Shown piece by piece: positions 1-7,392 of a stretch of DNA of 56,623 bases. Position 1 is the stretch's first letter; each line of letters starts with the position of its first letter. The notes under the pieces were generated by a model. The model did no database searches. It was not told where the DNA came from and saw only the letters and a program-made list of their open reading frames with translations. The stretch comes from JBCCDY01 sp039030555. Its GTDB lineage: Bacteria; Bacteroidota; Bacteroidia; Cytophagales; Cyclobacteriaceae. The position numbers and the translations under genes are program-made. The DNA is taken from NCBI GenBank assembly GCA_039030555.1, contig JBCCDY010000024.1, positions 1 to 56,623 on the forward strand, in the 5' to 3' direction.

Positions 1-891
1 GGGGATGTGCTCGTCATGAACGACACTAAAGTTTTCCCAGCCAGATTATATGGAAATAAAGAAAAGACTGGTGCCAGAATAGAAGTATTCCTTCTAAGAG
101 AACTAAATGAAGATCTAAGACTCTGGGATGTTCTAGTCGACCCAGCCAGAAAAATAAGAGTTGGTAATAAATTATACTTTGGAGACAGCGAGCTCGTTGC
201 CGAAGTGATTGATAATACCACTTCCAGAGGAAGAACCATTCGTTTCCTTTTTGATGGTGAACCTGAAGAGTTTAGAAAGACTATTGATGCCTTAGGCGAA
301 ACTCCTCTTCCGAGAGAAGTGAGGGAAGAAGTAGTTGCCGAGGATAAAGAAAGGTTTCAGACTATTTTCGCAAAAAACACCGGAGCAGTAGCAGCACCGG
401 TAGCTGGCCTTCATTTTACTCCACATTTGGTAAAACGCTTGGAGCTTCAAAACGTGACTATGACTCCTATTACACTTCATATCGGTCTGGGTACTTTTAG
501 GCCAGTGGACGTAGAAGACCTCACTAAGCATAAAATGGATTCGGAGAATTTCCAAGTAGGTTCTGAAACCGTTAGTCTAGTTAACGAAGCTTTAGAAGGA
601 AAGAAGAAAGTTTGTGCCGTAGGTACTACTTCTATGAGGGCTCTGGAATCAGCGGTATCTGCTAATGGAAAGCTTAAAGAAAAAGAAGGCTGGACGGATA
701 AGTTCATCTTCCCTCCTTATGACTTTAAGATCTGTAATTCTTTGATTACCAATTTCCATTTACCCGAATCGACCTTACTAATGATGGCTAGCGCTTTTGG
801 TGGTTATGATCTTATTAAGGAGGCTTACAGCGTAGCACAAAAAGAAAAATATAGATTCTTCAGCTACGGCGACGCCATGTTAATCCTATAA
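1..891 (+). CDS. queA: S-adenosylmethionine:tRNA ribosyltransferase-isomerase, 5'-truncated by the window edge
   Basis: QueA transfers the ribose of S-adenosylmethionine to preQ1-modified tRNA to make epoxyqueuosine at the wobble position. The reading frame is open from base 1, so the first visible residues (G-D-V-L-V-M-N-D-T-K-V-F-P-A-R-L) are internal. About 296 residues are present against a usual length near 350, so roughly the first 50 are missing to the left. Diagnostic segments are the MNDTKVFPARL block, the AAPVAGLHFT block, HIGLGTFRPV and the C-terminal ITNFHLPESTLLMM. The GTG at 7 would give a truncated protein and is not the true start. ispD follows 7 bases after the stop, suggesting co-transcription. 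The family is very clear. Confidence 0.97.
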   Translation, partial: GDVLVMNDTKVFPARLYGNKEKTGARIEVFLLRELNEDLRLWDVLVDPARKIRVGNKLYFGDSELVAEVIDNTTSRGRTIRFLFDGEPEEFRKTIDALGETPLPREVREEVVAEDKERFQTIFAKNTGAVAAPVAGLHFTPHLVKRLELQNVTMTPITLHIGLGTFRPVDVEDLTKHKMDSENFQVGSETVSLVNEALEGKKKVCAVGTTSMRALESAVSANGKLKEKEGWTDKFIFPPYDFKICNSLITNFHLPESTLLMMASAFGGYDLIKEAYSVAQKEKYRFFSYGDAMLIL

Positions 892-898
892 TACTATT

Positions 899-1564
899 AT
901 GAACGGGTACGCCCTGATCGTTGCCGGCGGAAGCGGACAGCGAATGAAGTCTGATTTACCTAAGCAGTTTCTTCTTCTTAAAGGTGTACCTATTCTAATA
1001 CATACCCTGCGAAAATTTGATGCTAATTTCCGGATTGGAGAAATCTGTCTCGTTCTGCCTGAAAGTCATTTCAAGTATTGGGAGGATCTTTCGCAAAGTT
1101 TTTCATTCAGAAACAAAATTACAATCGTAGCCGGTGGAAAAACTCGTTTCGATTCCGTGAAAAACGGACTTGAAGTCTTTCAAGGAAAAAAGGGTTTAGT
1201 GGCTATCCATGATGCTGTCAGACCTATAATCAGCAATGAAGTTATTGATCACTCTTTTGAAAAGGCAAATGAGAAAGGCTCCGCTATAGTAGCTGTAGAT
1301 CCGAAAGATTCTGTTCGAGAGGTTGAAGTTAATGGTAGATCACATGCTTTGGACAGGTCTAAGCTTAAGCTTATTCAAACACCCCAGACTTTTAATTTAG
1401 AATGGATTACTGAAGCTTATAATGTTGAGTTCAGTTCAATTTTCACTGACGATGCCAGTGTTTATGAAAATTCAGGAAGGACGGTAGAACTTATTGAGGG
1501 AGATTATAACAATATCAAAATAACCACCCCTGAAGATCTGAAAATAGCTGAAAGCTTAATGTAA
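899..1564 (+). CDS. ispD: 2-C-methyl-D-erythritol 4-phosphate cytidylyltransferase
   Basis: IspD couples CTP to methylerythritol phosphate in the MEP isoprenoid pathway. The 221-residue length is normal. The N-terminal nucleotide-binding loop reads A-G-G-S-G-Q-R-M followed by the Lys of DLPKQF. The AIHDAVRP segment near residue 103 and the TDDASVYE segment near residue 180 are family hallmarks. Translation starts at the ATG 7 bases downstream of queA. The same pathway's dxr lies on the opposite strand at the right end of the window, so the MEP genes are dispersed rather than in an operon. A hairpin just after the stop probably ends this transcript. Confidence 0.96.
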   Translation: MNGYALIVAGGSGQRMKSDLPKQFLLLKGVPILIHTLRKFDANFRIGEICLVLPESHFKYWEDLSQSFSFRNKITIVAGGKTRFDSVKNGLEVFQGKKGLVAIHDAVRPIISNEVIDHSFEKANEKGSAIVAVDPKDSVREVEVNGRSHALDRSKLKLIQTPQTFNLEWITEAYNVEFSSIFTDDASVYENSGRTVELIEGDYNNIKITTPEDLKIAESLM

Positions 1565-1569
1565 AATTA

Positions 1570-1597
1570 AGGGTGCTCTATTTAGATAAAGCACCCT
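1570..1597. terminator. Bidirectional hairpin between ispD and the DUF2795 gene
   Basis: Arms AGGGTGCT and AGCACCCT pair perfectly over 8 bases around a 12-base loop. It sits in the 38-base gap between two convergent stops. Flanking T-rich stretches are short on both strands (TGTTTA to the right, TTAATTTTA on the minus strand), so it is a moderate intrinsic terminator usable from both sides. Confidence 0.65.
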
Positions 1598-1602
1598 GTT
1601 TA

Positions 1603-1824
1603 TCAATATTCGTCTTCGTTAAAGAAAAAATCTTCCTTTGTAGGATAATCAGGCCATATTTCCTCAATATTTTCATAAGGCTGACCATCATCTTCCAATT
1701 CCTGTAAATTCTCTACGACTTCCAAGGGTGCTCCTGAACGAATAGAGTAGTCAATTAACTCATCTTTCGTGGCAGGCCAAGGCGCATCTTCAAGGTATGA
1801 CGCTAATTCTAATGTCCAGTACAT
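1603..1824 (-). CDS. DUF2795 family small acidic protein
   Basis: A 73-residue protein starting MYWTLELASYLEDAPWPAT, with the ATKDELIDYSIRSGAP segment typical of the DUF2795 domain found across Bacteroidota. The C-terminus is strongly acidic and aromatic (EDFFFNEDEY). It has no signal peptide or membrane segment. The domain is thought to be a small helical fold, but no function is established. It is convergent with ispD and separated from the DUF349 gene by about 126 bases in which I see no further gene. The family call is good; the role is unknown. Confidence 0.85.
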   Translation of the reverse strand: MYWTLELASYLEDAPWPATKDELIDYSIRSGAPLEVVENLQELEDDGQPYENIEEIWPDYPTKEDFFFNEDEY

Positions 1825-1950
1825 AATTCCTCACTTTAAGTCTCCTAAAATTGCTGCAAATAAATATCAATTTGTGCTAAACACACAAACAAATAAGAAC
1901 TATTTAAAATAGTTCATTTTTTATTTACACTAGCTACGCATTAAAACCGA

Positions 1951-3237
1951 TTATGTTCGATCAGTTAAAAACTTTTTATACTCAGCCAGAATATCCTGTT
2001 TCACTTTAAGCTGTTTCTTGCTTTTTACAAGTTTCGACTGGATCAGATCTATAAAACCACTCGACTGGCTATTGAATTTTTGAGCGTTCTCTTCTGCTGT
2101 TTCCAACTCTTGCTTATCTCTATAAATAAGCTCATTAATCACTCCTATTTTCATTTTCAACTGTTCTCCAACAGTTTTTTGATCAAACGACCTATTCTTT
2201 GAACGAGCTAGCTTCTCAATGAATTGCTTTTCGTTGACCCTATCATAAGCGGAGAAAAAGTCCGAATTCATTTCTTCGTACTTTTTCTTTGGAACGGGCC
2301 CGGATTGCTTCCAGTCTGTTAATAACTGTTTTAAAGCCCCCTTTTTATCTTTTTCAGTTGAATTTGATTCTAATTCTTTGATAGCTTTAAGAATATCCTC
2401 TCGTTTCTGAATATTTTCATTGTGGTCTTCGCTTTCTTCAGACTGAGCCTTATTTTTCTGTTCTCGGTAATTTGATTCTGTCGTTTTTAAAATCTCTGAA
2501 TATCTGGCCCTTAAATCTTCGTAGATTGATTTCGGAATCTTTTCCAGATTACGCCATTGCTGCTTCAAGTCTCCGATCGTTCTTCCTTTCTTAAATAGGA
2601 TCGGGCTCTTTGAAAGATCGGTCAGCTCATTTATAATTTTTTCATAACGCTCTTTCCTGGACTCATACATTCGACGTTTGTCCTCATAAAAAGAGGCTTT
2701 GCGATTGAAAAAATCATCAATCAGGGCTTTAAATTCTTCTTCTATTTCCGATTCTTCTGACGGAACCGCGCCTGTTTTAACCCATCTGGATTTGATCTCC
2801 AGTACCTTTTCAGTATCCTCTTTCCAGTCGATGCTCTTTAAAAAAGGTTTTACTTCCTCCAGAAGTCCTTTTTTGATTTCTAGGTTTCTTTGCCTGTTTT
2901 TATCAATAAGGTTCTTTAGAAGTGTCTCATATTTGATTAGGGTATCGAACAAAGCTCCATAATCACCTAATGCATCAAAATTGGGTAGAGTCTCCTTCAG
3001 ATGAAGAATTTTCATGAGGTAAGATCCTTTATTCTCTGTCGATTCTATCTTCTGCACGACATCATCGACTTTTTTTCTGGCTAAGTCAAATCGATCTTCA
3101 AAGTATTTTATAGACGCTTCTTCAGAATCTTTAACGACTCCTATTTCTTTTTCAGGATACTCTAAAAAGGCCTTTCTGATGATTTTATCGCCTTTTATCA
3201 ACCCATAAGGGTGTTCTTCAATCATAGCGGAAAACAA
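1951..3237 (-). CDS. DUF349 domain coiled-coil protein
   Basis: A 428-residue, very charged, almost wholly helical protein rich in Lys and Glu. At least three DUF349-type repeats can be seen by their Trp-containing hairpin motif: RWVKTGAVPSEESEIEEEF near residue 170, WRNLEKIPKSIYEDL near 228, and WKQSGPVPKKKYEEM near 310. DUF349 proteins occur throughout Bacteroidota and some other phyla; no biochemical role is firmly assigned. There is no signal peptide, so it is expected to be cytoplasmic. The gene is divergent from the cysteine-leader/sulfite reductase operon. A TAnnTTTG-type element lies about 20 bases before the start codon. Confidence 0.85.
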   Translation of the reverse strand: MFSAMIEEHPYGLIKGDKIIRKAFLEYPEKEIGVVKDSEEASIKYFEDRFDLARKKVDDVVQKIESTENKGSYLMKILHLKETLPNFDALGDYGALFDTLIKYETLLKNLIDKNRQRNLEIKKGLLEEVKPFLKSIDWKEDTEKVLEIKSRWVKTGAVPSEESEIEEEFKALIDDFFNRKASFYEDKRRMYESRKERYEKIINELTDLSKSPILFKKGRTIGDLKQQWRNLEKIPKSIYEDLRARYSEILKTTESNYREQKNKAQSEESEDHNENIQKREDILKAIKELESNSTEKDKKGALKQLLTDWKQSGPVPKKKYEEMNSDFFSAYDRVNEKQFIEKLARSKNRSFDQKTVGEQLKMKIGVINELIYRDKQELETAEENAQKFNSQSSGFIDLIQSKLVKSKKQLKVKQDILAEYKKFLTDRT

Positions 3238-3257
3238 AAAATATATTTTGATCGTAT

Positions 3258-3265
3258 CAAAGTTA
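3258..3265 (-). promoter_or_regulatory. Possible -7 element of the DUF349 gene
   Basis: On the minus strand this reads TAACTTTG, an exact match to the Bacteroidota -7 consensus TAnnTTTG. It lies 21 bases before the start codon. I do not see a clear TTTG box 19 bases further upstream, so support is partial. Confidence 0.35.
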
Positions 3266-3349
3266 TCAAATCAAACTTGTTGAGAATAAATTTTAAGAAG
3301 ACTTTGAGAATAGAATTAAATCTTTTTTCTTCGGCCTATAATTAAGATA

Positions 3350-3430
3350 ATGAATAACCCAATCACAAATGCTTGTATATGTTGCTGCTGTTTTCTCAAA
3401 CAGAAGTGGTATATCTATACGAGCTGGTGA
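3350..3430 (+). CDS. Cysteine-rich leader peptide of the siroheme/sulfite reductase operon
   Basis: A 26-codon ORF from an ATG at 3350 to a TGA at 3428. Residues 9-14 read Cys-Ile-Cys-Cys-Cys-Cys, five Cys codons in six (TGT, TGT, TGC, TGC, TGT, with one ATA). It then continues FLKQKWYIYTSW and stops 25 bases before a strong intrinsic terminator. The operon downstream makes siroheme and a siroheme reductase, whose product sulfide feeds cysteine synthesis. This is the layout of a ribosome-mediated attenuator in which slow decoding of Cys codons during cysteine shortage would prevent termination. It is too short for normal gene prediction. The ORF and codon run are seen directly; the regulatory role is inferred. 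Confidence 0.8.
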   Translation: MNNPITNACICCCCFLKQKWYIYTSW

Positions 3431-3475
3431 TTGATTAATAACAATATTATTTATGAAAGCCTCTTCGGATATACC
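3408..3475 (+). promoter_or_regulatory. Candidate antiterminator pairing between leader ORF and terminator
   Basis: GGTATATC at 3408-3415, inside the leader ORF just after the Cys codons, is an exact 8-base complement of GATATACC at 3468-3475, which spans the terminator loop and its flanks. GAG at 3421-3423 can also pair with CTC at 3461-3463. A ribosome stalled on the Cys codons (3374-3391) would leave 3408-3415 free; a ribosome reaching the stop codon would cover it. The overlap with the terminator stem is only about three bases plus the loop, so full mutual exclusion is not certain. Confidence 0.5.
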
Positions 3476-3495
3476 GGAGAGGCTTTTTTGTTTTT
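3456..3495 (+). terminator. Intrinsic terminator (attenuator) before the sulfite reductase gene
   Basis: Arms AAAGCCTCTTCGG (3456-3468) and CCGGAGAGGCTTT (3474-3486) form a 13-base-pair stem with one G-T wobble and the loop ATATA, followed by TTTGTTTTT. It lies between the Cys leader stop and the reductase start at 3521. Read-through is therefore required for operon expression. Confidence 0.85.
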
Positions 3496-3520
3496 ATACG
3501 CTAAAAAATCTAAAAAAAAG

Positions 3521-5662
3521 ATGAGCCAGCAAACTCTAAATGGAATTTCAGCAGAAGCCAACAAAGATGTCATTGAGCTTCAGGAAAGAATCGATGCTTT
3601 TAAAGAGGGTAAAATACCGGAAGAACGGTTTAAAGCCTTTCGACTGACCCGTGGTGTTTATGGACAACGGCAATCGGGTGTACAAATGTTTCGTTTGAAA
3701 ATCCCGTACGGCAAGCTAACGAGTGATCAGCTAATCAGAATAGCAGATATCTCTGATCGATATTCGAATGGAAACCTTCATGCCACAACCCGCCAAAATA
3801 TTCAATTGCACTATGTGAAACTCGACGACTCTCCCCAGGTTTGGAAAGAGCTTGAAGAAAAAGGTGTTACATCTAGAGAAGCCTGCGGAAATACGGTTAG
3901 AAATATAACGGCTTCTGCAAATTCAGGGATCGATCCAAATGAGCCTTTTGATGTAGCTCCCTATGTTCAGGCTACTTTTGAATATTTTCTGAGAAACCCG
4001 ATATGCCAGGATATGGGAAGGAAAGTGAAGATCGCTTTCTCTTCAAGCGAATCCGATTCAGCCTTTACCTATATCCACGATTTTGGTCTTATCCCCAGAA
4101 TTCAGGGCGGCAAGAGAGGTTTTAAACTGGTTTTAGCAGGAGGTTTGGGAGCACAGGCGATGATTGCTAAACCTGTCACAGAATTTTTACCTGAAAATGA
4201 ATTACTTCCTTTTATTGAAGCAGCTCTCCGCGTTTTCGACCGATACGGAGAAAGAGAGAAGAGGGAGAAGGCCAGAATGAAATTTTTAATTGATGAAAAA
4301 CGAGGTCTTGGGATAGCTAAATTCCTGGAGCTGGTGGAAATCGAAAGGAAATCCCTAAAGCAGCAGCAAATTACCATTGAAACTGAAAAAGAATCGGTTA
4401 ATGTGCCTAAGCTTGAAAGCCTTGATACCGAAGTAGCAGATAAAGACAAATACGATCTGTGGCTGAAAACCAATGTATTTGAGCAAAAGCAAAAAGGGTT
4501 TTTCGGCGTCCAGGTTAAACTGGAACTCGGAAACATTACTTCTGATAAAGCACGTGCATTTTCAGAAATTGTTAAAAAGTATCTTGCTGATGATATCAGG
4601 ATTACGGTAAACCAGGGATTTGTTCTTCGGTATGCCACCAAAGAAATCCTTCCTTCGCTATTTAACGAACTCGATAATCTTGGGCTTGCTGAACCCGGGT
4701 TCGATTCTACAGCAGATATCACCGCCTGCCCGGGAACAGATACCTGTAACCTTGGAGTAACAAATAGCACGGCCATTTCTTTAGAATTAGAAAGACTGAT
4801 CAGAGATGAGTTCCCTGAGCTCTTAGAAGATCAGAACATAAAGATCAAAATCAGTGGTTGTATGAATTCCTGCGGCCAGCATATGATTGCCAATATTGGC
4901 TTTCACGGAAGCTCCATAAAAAATGGTGAGCGGGTCATTCCTGCACTTCAAGTCGTTATGGGCGGTGGTGTTGACCCCGAAGGAAAAGGGTTTATTGCTG
5001 AAAAAGTGATCAAACTTCCTACGAAGAGAATCCCGGATGCTTTGAGAGTCACATTAAAAGAGTATCAGAAAAATGCTACAGAAGGTGAGTATTTTAACGA
5101 TTACTTCCAGAGAACCGGGCGTCGCTACTTCTATGACCTCCTGAAACCTCTTGCTGATACGACCACTTTGAAGGAAGTAGATTACATCGACTGGGGGCAT
5201 GATGATAATTACATTCAAGAGATTGGTGTGGGCGAATGTGCCAGTGTAAGTTACGATATGATCGGAACCATCATTGGAGACGCTCAGGAACGCTTGGGAT
5301 GGGCTCAAGAAGCTTTGCTTGAGAATCAGTACGGAGACTCCATTTACAATTCTTACAGCAGTCTGGTGATAGCCGCAAAGGCCTTGCTTCTGGGAAAAGA
5401 TATCCGCTGTAACACCCATCAGAAGATTATTGACACTTTCGAGCAGGAGTTTATAGAATCCAATGAATTCAGCTTAGAAGGATCATACAAAGACACCGTT
5501 TTGCAGATTAATAAAAATAAGCCTTCTGAAGAATTTGCAAACAAATACTTCGCTGAAGCTAAAGGTTTCCTTGAAAAATTAAACGGGTTCAGGGAAAAGC
5601 GATCGGGAGAAAATGGGCTACAGTTAGAGAAATTAGTTGTTGGGGATTTTTATAAAGCATAA
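3521..5662 (+). CDS. Siroheme-dependent sulfite/nitrite reductase with C-terminal HEPN-like domain
   Basis: A ferredoxin-type siroheme [4Fe-4S] reductase catalysing a six-electron reduction, probably sulfite to sulfide here. I start it at the ATG at 3521 (713 residues), because the longer frame from a TTG at 3431 would translate through the terminator. Two half-domains are visible: HATTRQNIQLHYV near residue 88 in the first and GFVLRYA near residue 366 in the second. The cluster/siroheme ligands are C403-x5-C409 (ACPGTDTC) and C447-x3-C451 (GCMNSC). From about residue 564 onward lies an extra helical region resembling a HEPN domain, with R629-C-N-T-H633. cobA overlaps its stop by one base. 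Nitrite is the alternative substrate; the Cys leader and siroheme neighbours favour sulfite. Confidence 0.88.
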   Translation: MSQQTLNGISAEANKDVIELQERIDAFKEGKIPEERFKAFRLTRGVYGQRQSGVQMFRLKIPYGKLTSDQLIRIADISDRYSNGNLHATTRQNIQLHYVKLDDSPQVWKELEEKGVTSREACGNTVRNITASANSGIDPNEPFDVAPYVQATFEYFLRNPICQDMGRKVKIAFSSSESDSAFTYIHDFGLIPRIQGGKRGFKLVLAGGLGAQAMIAKPVTEFLPENELLPFIEAALRVFDRYGEREKREKARMKFLIDEKRGLGIAKFLELVEIERKSLKQQQITIETEKESVNVPKLESLDTEVADKDKYDLWLKTNVFEQKQKGFFGVQVKLELGNITSDKARAFSEIVKKYLADDIRITVNQGFVLRYATKEILPSLFNELDNLGLAEPGFDSTADITACPGTDTCNLGVTNSTAISLELERLIRDEFPELLEDQNIKIKISGCMNSCGQHMIANIGFHGSSIKNGERVIPALQVVMGGGVDPEGKGFIAEKVIKLPTKRIPDALRVTLKEYQKNATEGEYFNDYFQRTGRRYFYDLLKPLADTTTLKEVDYIDWGHDDNYIQEIGVGECASVSYDMIGTIIGDAQERLGWAQEALLENQYGDSIYNSYSSLVIAAKALLLGKDIRCNTHQKIIDTFEQEFIESNEFSLEGSYKDTVLQINKNKPSEEFANKYFAEAKGFLEKLNGFREKRSGENGLQLEKLVVGDFYKA

Positions 5663-6438
5663 TGAGAGCAAATTCAAAAGTTACTTTGTTAGGTGCCGGG
5701 CCGGGAGATCCTGAGCTTATCAGTGTTAAGGGGCTAAAAGCCATTCAATCGGCCGATGTAATTCTATATGACGCATTGGTTCACCCAGACCTTGTAGCCA
5801 TGAAACGAGCAGGTTGCGAAGCCATTTATGCAGGAAAGAGGGCGAATAATCATCGATTCCCACAGGAAAAAATCAATCAACTATTGGTCGATTATGCTCT
5901 AACGCATGGACATGTTGTGCGGTTAAAAGGAGGTGACCCATTTGTATTTGCTAGGGGAAAGGAAGAGTTGGAACATGTGGAAACCTTTGACATTCCAACG
6001 GAGGTCATTCCCGGTATTTCGAGCGTTAACCTTTCCGGGGTTTATGGAATACCTCTAACCGTGAGGGGCATCAATGAAAGCTATTGGGTGGTTACGGCCA
6101 CAACAAGCTCGGGAGCGCTTTCTGAAGATGTAGGTTTGGTTGCACAATCTTCTGCGACGGCAGTTATTCTGATGGGCCTGGGAAAACTAGAAAAGATCGT
6201 CAAACAGTTTATGCTCAATGGAAAATACGATACTCCAGTAGCCATTATATCTAACGGATCACTTCCCCATGCAAAAGTTATTTATGGCCGTGTAGACGGA
6301 ATAATAGAGCAAAAAAGATTATCTCGAATTGAAACGCCTGCCATCATCGTAATCGGGGAAGCTGTTGGAACGCATCCAAACTTTTACGAAAAAGTTAAAG
6401 TTGCTTTGGACAAAACGGAAACCTCATTTGCCATTTGA
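5662..6438 (+). CDS. cobA: Uroporphyrinogen-III C-methyltransferase
   Basis: This enzyme methylates uroporphyrinogen III twice with S-adenosylmethionine to give precorrin-2, the first committed step to siroheme. The 258-residue length fits the single-domain SUMT family. Motifs are GAGPGDPELI near residue 11, the DALVHP segment, VRLKGGDPFVFARG near residue 88 and the VIPGISS segment. Its ATG overlaps the TAA of the upstream reductase by one base, indicating translational coupling. The Met8/CysG-like gene starts 5 bases after its stop. Together the three genes supply the siroheme needed by the reductase they are transcribed with. Confidence 0.95.
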   Translation: MRANSKVTLLGAGPGDPELISVKGLKAIQSADVILYDALVHPDLVAMKRAGCEAIYAGKRANNHRFPQEKINQLLVDYALTHGHVVRLKGGDPFVFARGKEELEHVETFDIPTEVIPGISSVNLSGVYGIPLTVRGINESYWVVTATTSSGALSEDVGLVAQSSATAVILMGLGKLEKIVKQFMLNGKYDTPVAIISNGSLPHAKVIYGRVDGIIEQKRLSRIETPAIIVIGEAVGTHPNFYEKVKVALDKTETSFAI

Positions 6439-6443
6439 TTGAG

Positions 6444-7025
6444 ATGGAAAGAACAGGAAATAGTCTATTCCCCATTTTCTTAAAGATCGATCAACTGCAA
6501 ATACTGATTGTTGGGGGTGGTAACGTAGGACTTGAAAAGCTTGAGGGTTTATTGAAAAACGACCCTCAGGCTAATATCACTATGGTTTCAAGGGCTTTTA
6601 AAGAAGAAATTATAAACTTGGCCCTAGAACATTCAAGTGTAAAACTGATCAAAAAACCTTTTGCCCCTGGCTATCTTCAAGACATTGAAATCGCCATTCT
6701 GGCTACTGAAAAAAGGGAACTCAATCATTTCATTAGAGATATGGCCAAAGCACGCAATATATTGGTCAATGCGGCCGATACACCCGATCTGTGTGATTTT
6801 TATCTTGGCTCCACCGTTAAAAGAGGGGATCTCAAAATAGGAGTATCGACGAATGGTAAGTCTCCAACCTTTGCCAAAAGGTTCCGACAAGTTTTAGAAG
6901 AAGCCCTTCCGGAAGAAACCGAAGAATTAATGATCAATCTTAGAACGATCAGGGATCGTTTGAAAGGTGATTTTAACCATAAAGTCAAAAAGCTGAATGA
7001 ATTGACAAAGGAGCTGGTTTCCTGA
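6444..7025 (+). CDS. Precorrin-2 dehydrogenase / sirohydrochlorin ferrochelatase (Met8-, CysG N-terminal-like)
   Basis: Converts precorrin-2 to siroheme by NAD-dependent oxidation and iron insertion. The Rossmann motif V-G-G-G-N-V-G-L-E-K lies near residue 23, with the siroheme-synthase segments NAADTPDLCDFYLGS and GVSTNGKSPTFAKRFRQ further on. I prefer the ATG at 6444 (193 residues) to a TTG at 6435 that overlaps the cobA stop. It is the last gene of the operon; no sulfate activation genes (cysDNCH) are visible downstream, so they must lie elsewhere if present. Confidence 0.9.
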   Translation: MERTGNSLFPIFLKIDQLQILIVGGGNVGLEKLEGLLKNDPQANITMVSRAFKEEIINLALEHSSVKLIKKPFAPGYLQDIEIAILATEKRELNHFIRDMAKARNILVNAADTPDLCDFYLGSTVKRGDLKIGVSTNGKSPTFAKRFRQVLEEALPEETEELMINLRTIRDRLKGDFNHKVKKLNELTKELVS

Positions 7026-7392
7026 TCGGTAGAAACTTGCAGAAGATATATATCCAAACAATATTGAATTAGATCACCGATTGTTATTCAAGTAACGAAA
7101 ATCGCTTTAACTTATCACGTCTCATGAGTAGAAACTGGATCAGGAAGCAAAAAGATCTTTCCTCCGATTTTTCGGAGCCTCAGGATGGCTTCATGGCTGG
7201 CAAAAGTACAAGACTCAGGGCTGACGTCATTCTGAGTTGAGCGAAGAATCTATTGTTTTAAGCAACTGACACACTTCAACAGATATTTTTTAGCCTATGT
7301 TTTTTGACTAATAAAGCAACCCCTTAGTTTCTAAAACCTAATATTTTGAAGTTTGACATGTCCCTTTCTTAAACTACTGTTAAATTCGTTCA
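7026..7392. other. 367-base intergenic region with repeats, no gene seen
   Basis: No convincing coding frame. The central part holds an inverted pair of REP-like repeat units (listed separately). The rarA promoter should lie in the last 100 bases, but I could not find an exact TAnnTTTG element. Confidence 0.6.
7153..7252. repeat. Inverted pair of REP-like intergenic repeats (locus 1)
   Basis: The right unit (7226-7252, plus) reads GTCATTCTGAG followed by GCGAAGAATCTA. The left unit (about 7153-7190, minus) reads CATCCTGAGGCTCCGA then TCGGAGGAAAGATCT, with an internal CTCCGA/TCGGAG hairpin. The same pattern recurs at 23277-23394 and 25945-26027. Such short dispersed palindromic repeats are common between genes in Bacteroidota. 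Confidence 0.6.

Noticed and set aside
3240..3349. Consensus promoter for the cysteine leader transcript
   Set aside because: No exact TAnnTTTG is found on the plus strand; only weak partial matches, so no promoter is claimed.
3431..3520. In-frame TTG extension of the sulfite reductase gene
   Set aside because: It would be translated from within the terminator hairpin; the ATG at 3521 lies after it and gives the usual N-terminus.
4102..4776. Long open frame on the minus strand inside the reductase gene
   Set aside because: Low-complexity Ser-rich translation with no motif, fully antisense to a well-conserved enzyme; a codon-bias shadow.
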